Origin: Lysobacterales bacterium
GTDB taxonomy: Bacteria > Pseudomonadota > Gammaproteobacteria > Xanthomonadales > SZUA-36
DNA: 64,000 nucleotides
NCBI GenBank assembly: GCA_013001885.1
Contig: JABDLD010000087.1
Span: forward strand, 1-64,000
Reading direction: 5' to 3'
This document shows, in pieces, positions 16,983 to 25,092 of the stretch; within the stretch, counting starts at the first letter, position 1; every line of letters starts with the position of its first letter. A program made the translations under genes and the position numbers. The notes beneath the pieces are model-generated. The model was given only the letters and a program-made list of their open reading frames with translations, had not been told where the DNA came from and did not search any database.

Positions 16983-18224
16983 ATGACCAAGAATCCGAAA
17001 TTACACATCCCCCAACCGACTGCGAGACCCGGCGAAGATCCGGATTTCAGCTATCTGAATTTATCCATGGCCGGTGCCGTTGAACGGCCACCGACCGATG
17101 CCAGGGCGGCTGATATTGAGCATCTTGCGTCGAACCTGGTTCGCGTGCTGGATGATGATCACGCCGCAATGGGTCCATGGGACCCGAAACTCGATAGCGA
17201 CACGCTGATTCGCGCATTGCGCCTGATGGTCCTGACCCGCGCCTATGACGACCGAATGCAACGCATGCAGCGGCAGGGAAAAATCACGTTTTACATGCAG
17301 GCCCTGGGAGAGGAGGCGGTCTCGATTGGCCAGGGGCTTGCGTTCGAGCCTGGCGATATGCTGTTTCCCGCCTATCGCAACCAGGGTCTCTACATCATGC
17401 GTGACACCGGCCTGGTCAACATGATGTGCCAGTGCCTGTCCAACAGCCGTGACATGTGCAAGGGCCGGCAGATGCCGATCTTCTACCAGAACAAGAAAAA
17501 CAACCTGTTCACAATTTCTGGCAATCTCGCCACTCAGTTTCCACAGGCGGTGGGCTGGGCCATGGGTTCGTCGATCAAGGGTGAAGACCACATTGCGTCA
17601 TCCTGGGTGGGGGATGGCAGCACTGCCGAAGCGGACTTTCATTACGCCCTGACATTTGCTGCCGTTTACAACGCGCCCGTGGTCCTGAACGTGACCAACA
17701 ACCAGTGGGCGATATCCACGTTTCAGGGAACTGCCGGCGGCGAACGCCGGTCTTTCGCCGCCAAGGGACTGGGCCTGGGTATCCCGGGGATACGGGTGGA
17801 CGGAAACGACCTGCTGGCCGTTTATGCGGTCACCCGCTGGGCGGCTGACCGGGCTCGCCAGGGTGACGGCCCGACCCTGATCGAACTCGTCACTTATCGG
17901 GGCGGAGCCCACTCCACCAGTGACGACCCCACCCGCTACCGGCCCAAGGACGAGTGGAAAGCGTTTCCGCTGGGGGACCCGGTAGAACGGCTGAAACAGC
18001 ACCTGATCAACACCGGGCAATGGTCCCTGGAGCAGCAAACCGCGCTCGAGGACGAAATGAAGAAGACCGTTTTCGATGCGTGGAAAGAGGCCATTTCCTA
18101 CGGCACCCTGACGGAGCCTCCGTTCCTCGACGTCAAACTGATGTTCGAGGACGTATTCCAGGAAATGCCGGAGCACCTGAAAAAACAGCAGGAAAAACTC
18201 CTGGGTATGAGGGGGGAGTCCTGA
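16983..18224 (+). CDS. bkdA1: Branched-chain 2-oxoacid dehydrogenase E1 component, alpha subunit
   Basis: E1 decarboxylates 2-oxoisovalerate and related acids with thiamine diphosphate and passes the acyl group to E2. The 413 residues include the family N-terminal extension, the conserved MQRQGKITFYMQALGEEA segment, and the thiamine-diphosphate motif beginning GDGSTAEADFHYALTFAAVY and ending about 30 residues later in NN. The phosphorylation-loop-like region GGAHSTSDDPTRYR is also present. These fit the BkdA1 type rather than pyruvate dehydrogenase. An upstream TTG at 16965 is in frame, but the ATG at 16983 is preferred. The stop overlaps the E1 beta start (TGATG). Confidence 0.93.
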   Translation: MTKNPKLHIPQPTARPGEDPDFSYLNLSMAGAVERPPTDARAADIEHLASNLVRVLDDDHAAMGPWDPKLDSDTLIRALRLMVLTRAYDDRMQRMQRQGKITFYMQALGEEAVSIGQGLAFEPGDMLFPAYRNQGLYIMRDTGLVNMMCQCLSNSRDMCKGRQMPIFYQNKKNNLFTISGNLATQFPQAVGWAMGSSIKGEDHIASSWVGDGSTAEADFHYALTFAAVYNAPVVLNVTNNQWAISTFQGTAGGERRSFAAKGLGLGIPGIRVDGNDLLAVYAVTRWAADRARQGDGPTLIELVTYRGGAHSTSDDPTRYRPKDEWKAFPLGDPVERLKQHLINTGQWSLEQQTALEDEMKKTVFDAWKEAISYGTLTEPPFLDVKLMFEDVFQEMPEHLKKQQEKLLGMRGES

Positions 18225-19240
18225 TGAGCCAGATGAACATGATTCAGGCTATCCGTTCGGCCCATGACATCATGCTGGAAAAAGATCCCAGCGTAATCGC
18301 CTTTGGGCAGGACATCGGCTATTTCGGTGGCGTGTTCCGCTGCACGGACGGTCTGCAGAAAAAATACGGCGAACACCGCGTGATCGATGCGCCGATTGCG
18401 GAAGGGGGCATCGTCGCCACCGCCATTGGCCTGGGCATCAACGGGTTGCGGCCAGTAGCCGAAATCCAGTTCGCAGATTACGTCTATCCGGGTTTCGACC
18501 AGATCGTCAGCGAACTTTCCCGCCTCCGGTACCGAAGCGGGGGAGACTTTTTTTCGCCGGTAACCATTCGCATGCCCTGCGGCGGCGGAATCCGGGGAGG
18601 ACAAACACACTCGCAGAGTCCTGAAGGAATTTTCACCCATCTTTCCGGCGTCAAAACCGTTATGGTCTCCAATCCCTATGACGCCAAAGGCTTGTTAATC
18701 AGCGCGATCGAATCCGATGACCCCATCATATTTTTTGAGCCCAAGCGAATTTATAACGGTCCGTTCGACGGCGATCCCGAAAAGCCGGCGCTGTCCTGGG
18801 CAACCCACCCGAAAGGTGAAGTACCGGACAATTATTACACCGTGCCGCTGGACAAGGCGGAAATTATCGAAGAGGGCGAGGACCTCACGATCATCACTTA
18901 CGGAACCATTGTGCACGTTGCCCAGGCCGCTGCAAAAAAGGCGGGGGTCAACGCTGAAATCATCGACGTGCGCACCCTGATGCCTCTGGATGTGGATACG
19001 CTCAGGACATCAGTCAACAAAACCGGACGCGCCATGGTCGCTCACGAAGCTACTCGCTTCTGCGGCTACGGGGCGGAACTGGTCGCAACGGTGCAGAAGG
19101 AATGCTTCTGGCACCTCGAGGCACCCATATCCCGCGTAACCGGATGGGATACACCCTACCCTCATGCGTTCGAATGGGAGTACTTTCCCGTCCAGAAAAG
19201 ACTGGTGGACGGCATCCGGAAGCTGATGGAGGTCGAATGA
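18224..19240 (+). CDS. bkdA2: Branched-chain 2-oxoacid dehydrogenase E1 component, beta subunit
   Basis: This 338-residue beta subunit completes the E1 heterotetramer. Conserved features are FGQDIGYFGGVFRCTDGL near the N-terminus, DAPIAEGGIVATAIGLG (cofactor contact region), IQFADYVYPGFDQIVSE and the C-terminal transketolase domain with IDVRTLMPLDVDTL. The frame is open far upstream inside the alpha gene. The ATG at 18224, overlapping the alpha stop and preceded by the GGGGGGAG ribosome site, gives the standard beta-subunit N-terminus. The stop overlaps the E2 start by 3 bases (ATGA), so all three subunits are likely translated in coupled fashion. Confidence 0.94.
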   Translation: MSQMNMIQAIRSAHDIMLEKDPSVIAFGQDIGYFGGVFRCTDGLQKKYGEHRVIDAPIAEGGIVATAIGLGINGLRPVAEIQFADYVYPGFDQIVSELSRLRYRSGGDFFSPVTIRMPCGGGIRGGQTHSQSPEGIFTHLSGVKTVMVSNPYDAKGLLISAIESDDPIIFFEPKRIYNGPFDGDPEKPALSWATHPKGEVPDNYYTVPLDKAEIIEEGEDLTIITYGTIVHVAQAAAKKAGVNAEIIDVRTLMPLDVDTLRTSVNKTGRAMVAHEATRFCGYGAELVATVQKECFWHLEAPISRVTGWDTPYPHAFEWEYFPVQKRLVDGIRKLMEVE

Positions 19241-20448
19241 GCGAATTTACTTTCAAACTACCCGACCTTGGAGAAGGCACTGTCGAAGCGGAAATCGCAG
19301 AATGGATGGTTCATGTCGGCGATACCGTCGAGGAAGAAGACCCGATTTGCGCCATGCTTACCGACAAGGCAGCCGTGGAATTGACCGCACCGGTCAGCGG
19401 CACCGTAAAATCAGTGGCCGGCCAGGAGGGTGACATGGTAGCCGTGGGGTCACCATTAATCGTGTTTGAAACTTCCGCGGAGGCAGCCAACGAAGCAGAA
19501 AAAAGCAAGTCGCCGGAGCCGTCTGCGGCTGCCGCCGAGGCTCCAGAACCGGCAGTTTCCACTGGCGCCAAGGTCATGACTTCGCCGTCGATCCGCGCAA
19601 AAGCAAGAGCTGCGGGTATAGATCTCTCCCAATTGAAAGGCAGCGGTCCGCGCGGACGCATTCTGAAAAAGGATCTTGAATCATTCATCGCGCAAGGCTC
19701 TACCGGCACGGTGCCGCCTGCTGTCTCGTCTACGCCATCCCAGCCAAAAACCGGAACGACCGAAATCAAGGTCATCGGTTTACGCCGCAAAATTGCCGAG
19801 CGCATGGCGCAGTCGGCACGCGAAATCCCGCACTTTACCTACGTTGAGGAAGTGGACGTTACAGCGCTCGAGTCCCTTCGTGATCACCTGAACTCAAAGC
19901 GATCTTCTGACGAGCCAAAATTGACACCGCTCGCATTTCTCGGAATGGCCATGGTGCGGGTTCTGGCTGATTTTCCGCAGTGCAATGCGCATTATGACAA
20001 GGACCGCAACGTGATCATCCGGCACGACGCCGTTCACCTGGGAGTCGCGACGCAGACAGATGACGGGCTGAAAGTTCCGGTGGTGCGCCACTGCGAGACG
20101 CTCGGCCTGGAGCAACTGGCGGCAGAGATCCGGCGAGTTTCCGGTGCGGCCCGCGATAACACGGCCACGCGGGAAGAATTGAGCGGCTCGACCATCACCG
20201 TTACCAGCCTCGGAAAGATGGGCGGCGTTGTCAGCACGCCCGTGATAAATCAACCCGAGGTCGGCATTGTCGGAGTCAACAAGTCCGTTGACCGGCCGGT
20301 GGTGATCAATGGCCAGGTGGTCGTTCGCAGGATGATGAACCTATCTTCGTCCTTCGACCACCGTTTTGTAGACGGTTACGACGGTGCGGCCATGATCCTT
20401 GCTTTGAAGGATCTGCTGGAACAGCCCGCCACCATTTTTATGCCCTGA
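19237..20448 (+). CDS. bkdB: Branched-chain 2-oxoacid dehydrogenase E2 component (dihydrolipoyl acyltransferase)
   Basis: E2 forms the core of the complex and transfers the acyl group to CoA. The 403 residues contain one lipoyl domain (about 3-80, lipoyl lysine K44 in MLTDKAAVEL), an Ala/Glu/Pro-rich linker, a peripheral-subunit binding domain (about 113-150, SPSIRAKARAAGIDLSQLKG) and the acyltransferase domain ending in the catalytic motif SSSFDHRFVDGYDGA. The start was set at the ATG overlapping the E1 beta stop, because the upstream open frame encodes no lipoyl-domain sequence. A strong terminator follows directly, so the operon ends here without an E3 (dihydrolipoamide dehydrogenase) gene; E3 must be supplied from elsewhere. 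Confidence 0.94.
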   Translation: MSEFTFKLPDLGEGTVEAEIAEWMVHVGDTVEEEDPICAMLTDKAAVELTAPVSGTVKSVAGQEGDMVAVGSPLIVFETSAEAANEAEKSKSPEPSAAAAEAPEPAVSTGAKVMTSPSIRAKARAAGIDLSQLKGSGPRGRILKKDLESFIAQGSTGTVPPAVSSTPSQPKTGTTEIKVIGLRRKIAERMAQSAREIPHFTYVEEVDVTALESLRDHLNSKRSSDEPKLTPLAFLGMAMVRVLADFPQCNAHYDKDRNVIIRHDAVHLGVATQTDDGLKVPVVRHCETLGLEQLAAEIRRVSGAARDNTATREELSGSTITVTSLGKMGGVVSTPVINQPEVGIVGVNKSVDRPVVINGQVVVRRMMNLSSSFDHRFVDGYDGAAMILALKDLLEQPATIFMP

Positions 20449-20450
20449 AG

Positions 20451-20480
20451 AAAAAGGCGCGCCAAGAGCGCGCCTTTTTT
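20451..20480. terminator. Bidirectional rho-independent terminator
   Basis: AAAAA, a 7-bp stem GGCGCGC/GCGCGCC with loop CAAGA, then TTTTTT. It lies 2 bases after the E2 stop codon and 48 bases from the stop of the converging large repeat-protein gene, so it can serve both strands. Confidence 0.92.
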
Positions 20481-20527
20481 CTTACCAGGTTTTTGTCAGC
20501 AACGGGTACCTGGCCCGCCGCTCATCT

Positions 20528-23500
20528 TTACGGCTTATAGCCGACAAGAGTAACCGCGCCAAATTCATCACTCACAATAAGCGGTAACGAACATGAACCG
20601 TGGAACTTGATTGTCTGCAGCACCGTTTCGCCATTCGTACTTTTGACCACGATTTTGATATTGGGCGGAATCTTTCCGCTGTTGGTCCAGAAACCCTGGA
20701 CGTACATCTGGTAACCAATCGTGACACCAACATGAGTCTCCTCAAGCTGGTCTTTGTCATACAGTTCAACGATTACCGGTGATACAGGTATCAGGCCCGT
20801 GCCGTCAGGAACGCCAACGAAACCCTGCGCATTGTTGCTTTCATAAGTCCCGTTATATTCCAGTGTCAGGCGGGTCGGGCGACCTGAAGTTTCGCAAATA
20901 TCCACCGCTTCACCACAAAGGAGAGTGGCGCTGTCGCTATCACCCGCTGTGCCGTAAGGCCACTCGACAGAGGTGCCCTCGGCCGTGGCCGTATTCACGT
21001 AGGTGCCCGCAGACGTGCAGCGGTTCACTCGGAACAACTCTGAAATCTCCCCATCCGACAACACAACCGTCTGGTTCATCGCAAGGTAACCGACCGGGTA
21101 ATCAACGATCCCGAGGGTCGTGTCATTGACGACCACTCCGTCGAGATCTGTCGTGCCGGTGTTGGTAACAGTCAGGCGATACAGCGCGTCCCTGGGTGGT
21201 AACAGCGAAGGCGTAGAGCCCGAATACCAGGTAATACCGCCATCGACGCTGATGTCCTTCGCAATCTGGATATCGGGCGTACCCGTGCATTCCAGCCAGG
21301 CTTCGTCGGAGTCCGTGCTGATGGAGCCGGTATCGGCGGACTCGCCGGAAACGTTGACCGTATTGCCGAAAGTGCCTTTACCGGTGCAACGGCCAGGGTA
21401 ATAAAGTTCGCTGATTTCACCGCTGGCCAGCACTACTTGCTGACCGGAGGCGATGTCGCCCACCGGATAATCGAAAATACCCAGTGTTCCGTCGCTCATT
21501 GAAACGTTGGTCAAATCCACCGGGCCATTATTTTTCACGGTAATGCGATACCAGGCATTGGACGGCGCCTGCGTCGTCAATGCATCGCCCTCACTATCTG
21601 CGGGGAAGAAATTCACATTATCGACACTGATGTCTTTAAACACTTGGATCAGCGGTGCGCCCACGCACAGCAGATTAGCCGAATCGCTGTCATCCACCGT
21701 GTCACTCGGATCATCAACCGAACTGCCGGAAACGGACGCGACGTTACCCACCGTGCCAGCGCCAACGCATCGGTCCTCCTGATAGAGTTCGGCCACCTGG
21801 CCGGACTCCAGCACGACACTCTGGTTAACCGCGAGATTCCCGATGAACTGGCCGGCCAACAGGTCGCCGTCCACCATATCGACGTTTTCAAGCGGCGTCG
21901 TGCCGTCGTTGGTTACCGTGATCCGGTACCAGGCATCACTGGGCCACTCCTGCGGTGGCGTAATGTCGTCATACCAGGGGTCACCTCCGGTCAGGCTAAT
22001 CTCCTTGACGATCGTGATGTGGGGCTCACCGATGCATTTGAGCACGGCGGCGTCATTATCACTTGCCGGTGTACCGTTCTCGGCTGACACGCCGGAAGCC
22101 GTTGCGGTGTTGGTAAACGTTCCACGCCCGGCGCAACGCTCGGCAACAAACAACAAGGGCTCCTCAACACTAGTGATCACGACGGTTTGGTTAACCGCCA
22201 GATTTCCAATAAAGTACTCGTTGACGCCCGTGATACCCAGCTCGGCATCATCAATGACCACGTCTTCCAGCGAAGCGGTGCCGTTATTGGTCACCGTAAA
22301 GCGATAGAGTGCATCGCTCGGGAAAACGGCGACGGCGGCGGAGCCGATATCGTTCGCATCAGACCAGTTGAGACCGCCATCAATGCTGATTTCCTTGACG
22401 ATCACAATACTGGGTGCTCCCGTGCCAAAGTAATGGCTCGGGTCGGTATCTGTCACCGGCGTTCCGACCGGCGGGGTGCCGGTGGCCGTGCCGATGTTGG
22501 CGTATTGGCCGGCCACTGCGATGCCGCTGGCCGTACAGGTCATCGAGGCGCCAGCGGCCAGTGTATCGGACGGACACGTCACCGTGACACCCTGGTCATC
22601 GGTCACGCCGACAGCGGTCAATGCCACATTCGAGTTATTGGTCACCACGTAGGTCCAGCTAACGGCGTCGCCAACCGGGATCTGCGGGCCAGCAGGTGCA
22701 TCGGCGTCCTCTCCGTTGGTGGCTTTCTCGATATCAATCGCCGCCGTCACACCAAAGTAGTGGCTTGGATCCATATCCGTCACCGGCGTTCCGACCGGCG
22801 GGGTGCCGGTGGCCGTGCCGATGTTGGCGTATTGGCCGGCCACGGCGGTGCCGCTGGCCGTGCAGGTCATCGAGGCGCCGGCGGCCAGTGTGTCGGACGG
22901 ACATGTGACCGTGACACCCTGGTCGTCGGTGACCGTGACGTCACTAAGAGTTTCATTAGAGCCATTCGTGACCACATACGTCCAGGTCACTGCATCACCT
23001 GATGGAATCTGCGGGCCAGGCGCCGCATCGGCATCGAGGCCATTAGTGGCTTTCTCGATGGTAATGCTGGACGCCACGCCGAAATAATGACTGGGATCGC
23101 TGTCACTGACATTTCCGCCCGCGCTGGATGCGTTGACGGTGCCGACGTTGCTGTATTGGCCGGCTAGGGCCGTGCCGCTGCCGGTGCAGGTCATCGAGGC
23201 GCCAACGGCCAGTGTGTCAGAAGGGCAACTGACCGCTACACCCTGATCATCAGAGACTGCAACACCGGTTAACGGCAACTCACCGTCATTGGTCACAACG
23301 TAAGTCCAGGCCACTGCGTTGCCTACAGGAATTTGCGGACCGGTCGGCTCATCAGCATCAAAACCGTTGGTGGCTTTTTCAATATCAACGGAAGGGGTGC
23401 CGTTGCATACCAGGTAGGCGCTGTTCTCAGCACTCGAGGTAATTCCTGGGTCCCCGACTCGGCAAACGGCGCTTGCACTGGCCGTGTTTTCCAGATTGCC

Positions 23501-24406
23501 AACAACCTTACAGCGGCCTGCCGAGGTCAACTGTTCAATCTGGTCTCCGGTCAAAATGGCTTCCTGGCCTTTTGCCAGCGCCGGTATCGTGGTGTCGATA
23601 CCCAAAGCCGCATCGACAACAGCTATAGGTTGAACGAAATCCGCCGTGCCGGTATTTTTCACCTTGAGCCGGTAATACGCCGTTCCGCCCAGTATCAGAG
23701 AGGGCGCGGTTTCAGGCGAATCAGCCGGGAACCAGTTCGCGTTATCGACGCTGACCTCTTTCTCGATGTCGATTGCACAATCCCTTACCACCAGGCCCAG
23801 GGTAGACGAAGCGGCGGAAGTTAACCCGTTGCTGCACTTGGTGGCGGGCCAACCAGACACCGGCCAGCCCATCGCCTGGACAATCAAGTTGTCGCCTTCC
23901 GGAGCCAATGAGATGATTTTGGCGTCAAACTGGACGTTGCATTGCTTGTTGGCGCCGGTTCGGATGGGACCGCCCACCGTGTTAATCTCGATGACGTTGT
24001 CTTCAGGGAAATTGAGCTCAACTGGCGTGCCGTCCGGTCTTTTGCAGTCGGTGCTAAGGTTTCCGATGAACTCGACCACATTCCCTTCGGATTCACAGGA
24101 CGCGAAATCCTGGCCGATATAACAATTCAGCGCGTAGCCGAAAGCATAGATGTCCTGATAGGCTGGCTGAATACCGCCCCCCACGATATCCCGAGCGCCG
24201 AGATTTGCGGAAATCCTGACCGTATCACCGAGAAAAATCGGGCCGGGATTCGCCAACCTGAAATCCAGATTTGGGTTGCAGGATGCGTCATCCTGACCGA
24301 AAACGTGTGCAGGCGCCATTGCTGCAAGCAGCACTGCAAGCAACGCAGACGTCGCCGACGCAGAAAACGCTTTTTTGATTTGAGTAACACGAAGATGATG
24401 ATGCAT
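20528..24406 (-). CDS. Large secreted DUF11-like repeat protein
   Basis: A 1292-residue exported protein with a Sec signal peptide (cleavage near HVFG-QDD). Domains in order: a cysteine-containing N-terminal domain (about 40-210) also found in the IPTL-CTERM protein encoded at 27673-29073; one long repeat with pattern DIEKEVSVDN...YYRLKVKNTGT; three 109-residue repeats (IEKATNG...WTYVVTN...DPSHYFG); four more long repeats (each near VKEISIDGG...YRFTVTNNGT...GNLAVNQTVV with paired cysteines); and a beta-rich C-terminal domain (about 1165-1292). The repeats resemble DUF11/conserved-repeat beta-sandwich domains of surface proteins. No C-terminal anchor or sorting signal is seen. A GGGAG ribosome site supports the start. 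The function is unknown; a surface or matrix adhesive role is inferred. Confidence 0.8.
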   Translation of the reverse strand: MHHHLRVTQIKKAFSASATSALLAVLLAAMAPAHVFGQDDASCNPNLDFRLANPGPIFLGDTVRISANLGARDIVGGGIQPAYQDIYAFGYALNCYIGQDFASCESEGNVVEFIGNLSTDCKRPDGTPVELNFPEDNVIEINTVGGPIRTGANKQCNVQFDAKIISLAPEGDNLIVQAMGWPVSGWPATKCSNGLTSAASSTLGLVVRDCAIDIEKEVSVDNANWFPADSPETAPSLILGGTAYYRLKVKNTGTADFVQPIAVVDAALGIDTTIPALAKGQEAILTGDQIEQLTSAGRCKVVGNLENTASASAVCRVGDPGITSSAENSAYLVCNGTPSVDIEKATNGFDADEPTGPQIPVGNAVAWTYVVTNDGELPLTGVAVSDDQGVAVSCPSDTLAVGASMTCTGSGTALAGQYSNVGTVNASSAGGNVSDSDPSHYFGVASSITIEKATNGLDADAAPGPQIPSGDAVTWTYVVTNGSNETLSDVTVTDDQGVTVTCPSDTLAAGASMTCTASGTAVAGQYANIGTATGTPPVGTPVTDMDPSHYFGVTAAIDIEKATNGEDADAPAGPQIPVGDAVSWTYVVTNNSNVALTAVGVTDDQGVTVTCPSDTLAAGASMTCTASGIAVAGQYANIGTATGTPPVGTPVTDTDPSHYFGTGAPSIVIVKEISIDGGLNWSDANDIGSAAVAVFPSDALYRFTVTNNGTASLEDVVIDDAELGITGVNEYFIGNLAVNQTVVITSVEEPLLFVAERCAGRGTFTNTATASGVSAENGTPASDNDAAVLKCIGEPHITIVKEISLTGGDPWYDDITPPQEWPSDAWYRITVTNDGTTPLENVDMVDGDLLAGQFIGNLAVNQSVVLESGQVAELYQEDRCVGAGTVGNVASVSGSSVDDPSDTVDDSDSANLLCVGAPLIQVFKDISVDNVNFFPADSEGDALTTQAPSNAWYRITVKNNGPVDLTNVSMSDGTLGIFDYPVGDIASGQQVVLASGEISELYYPGRCTGKGTFGNTVNVSGESADTGSISTDSDEAWLECTGTPDIQIAKDISVDGGITWYSGSTPSLLPPRDALYRLTVTNTGTTDLDGVVVNDTTLGIVDYPVGYLAMNQTVVLSDGEISELFRVNRCTSAGTYVNTATAEGTSVEWPYGTAGDSDSATLLCGEAVDICETSGRPTRLTLEYNGTYESNNAQGFVGVPDGTGLIPVSPVIVELYDKDQLEETHVGVTIGYQMYVQGFWTNSGKIPPNIKIVVKSTNGETVLQTIKFHGSCSLPLIVSDEFGAVTLVGYKP
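22425..23405 (-). repeat. Three tandem 327-bp in-frame repeats
   Basis: Three direct repeats of exactly 327 bp (109 codons) start at 22425, 22752 and 23079. The first two share a 65-bp block without any mismatch (for example 22452-22516 against 22779-22843); the third is more diverged. They encode the three short DUF11-like units of the surrounding gene. The strong nucleotide identity points to recent duplication or gene conversion. Confidence 0.88.
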
Positions 24407-24533
24407 TAACGCTCTCCCACTTAGATTGACCCGAAGAGGTTAATGACACAGTTGTATGCCGGTCCAAAGACCGCACACGACAAGATGTAACCCCTTCGAG
24501 GGCTAGCGCATCCTTGCTGGTAAATACTCCTTA

Positions 24534-24546
24534 TTTCGTTACGAAA
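24534..24546. promoter_or_regulatory. Palindrome, candidate operator
   Basis: TTTCGT-T-ACGAAA, a perfect 6-bp inverted repeat around one base, about 130 bases upstream of the large repeat-protein start. It could be a regulator binding site; the regulator is unknown. Confidence 0.3.
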
Positions 24547-24886
24547 CGGTTAGCCACCCTCTTTGCCCTTGAAATAACCGGCCGCAACGATATTCCTCTT
24601 ACACTTAAACTGATCTGGTAGTCTTTGCTAAAACAATCTCCTTCATTTTTCAAACAAACGGGAACAGGGCTTCGCGACCCGGTTCGGATCCAACGTCCCT
24701 GTTCCCTGAAACTTTTTCCCTTTGCAATGCGAGAGGACCGGAAATCGTATCTCCAGACACCGCATTTGGTTGGTGAACTCTATCTTGAGTCACCCCTTCA
24801 CGTTCATCATAGCGTAAATCTAAATAAAATCCAGCCCCGACACTATTCCAGGCCGACGATTGGCAGTTCTGCGTGGACAAGCGGCG

Positions 24887-24914
24887 TTGTATATTCCCGT
24901 AACTTGGTTACTAT
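24887..24914 (+). promoter_or_regulatory. Possible sigma-70-type promoter for the PKD protease
   Basis: TTGTAT (-35-like) and TACTAT (-10-like) are separated by 16 bases. Transcription would start near 24921 and give a leader of about 170 bases that contains the structured element at 24954-25055. Matches are 4 of 6 at each box, so this is tentative. Confidence 0.3.
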
Positions 24915-24953
24915 ATCCGATAAGATCAGGAATTCTTTATGAATTAAGATTTT

Positions 24954-25055
24954 GGCTGGCAAAAGGCTAATACGGTTAAAGGCCTGAATGACAGCCTCGC
25001 AGTGGATCAGAGTCCGCACTGCTGGTAGAAAAGCCGGCTATTGCGTAAAAACGCA
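24954..25055 (+). ncRNA. Candidate structured 5' leader (three-way-junction-like) before the protease gene
   Basis: A closing helix pairs GGCTGGC (24954-24960) with GCCGGCT (25033-25039), using two G-U pairs. Inside are two adjacent hairpins, AGGCT/AGCCT (24964-24968 with 24993-24997) and GCAGTG/CACTGC (24999-25004 with 25017-25022). A fourth hairpin TGCGT-AAAA-ACGCA (25042-25055) follows, 37 bases before the start codon. This layout resembles riboswitch aptamers, but I do not recognise a known class; the conserved bases of the c-di-GMP-I aptamer are not clearly present. Confidence 0.35.
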
Positions 25056-25092
25056 TTACAGGAAGTGATGCTACAACAAGGATGTTACGACA

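Larger units (their letters stand above)
24407..25092. other. Non-coding divergent region between large repeat protein and PKD protease genes
   Basis: These 686 bases hold no gene I can support. They contain a 13-bp palindrome, a 10-bp-stem inverted repeat at 24660-24706 (GGGAACAGGG/CCCTGTTCCC, 27-base loop, then CTTTTT 7 bases later), a possible promoter and a multi-helix leader before the protease. The length is unusual for this gene-dense window and suggests regulated, long-leader transcripts in both directions. Confidence 0.6.

Noticed and set aside
22187-23002. 271-codon plus-strand open frame with internal repeats
   Set aside because: Its repeats are the reverse complement of the 327-bp coding repeats of the large secreted protein.
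24625-24942. Possible 105-residue gene in the large divergent gap
   Set aside because: No ribosome site, no motif, and it runs through an inverted repeat and a likely promoter; treated as non-coding.
24936-24947. Two-codon mini-frame (ATG AAT TAA) after AGGA in the protease leader
   Set aside because: Too short to judge; such motifs occur by chance, so no leader peptide is claimed.
24954-25055. Known c-di-GMP-I riboswitch
   Set aside because: The conserved GCAAAGCC and related bases are not found; only a generic junction-like fold is supported.
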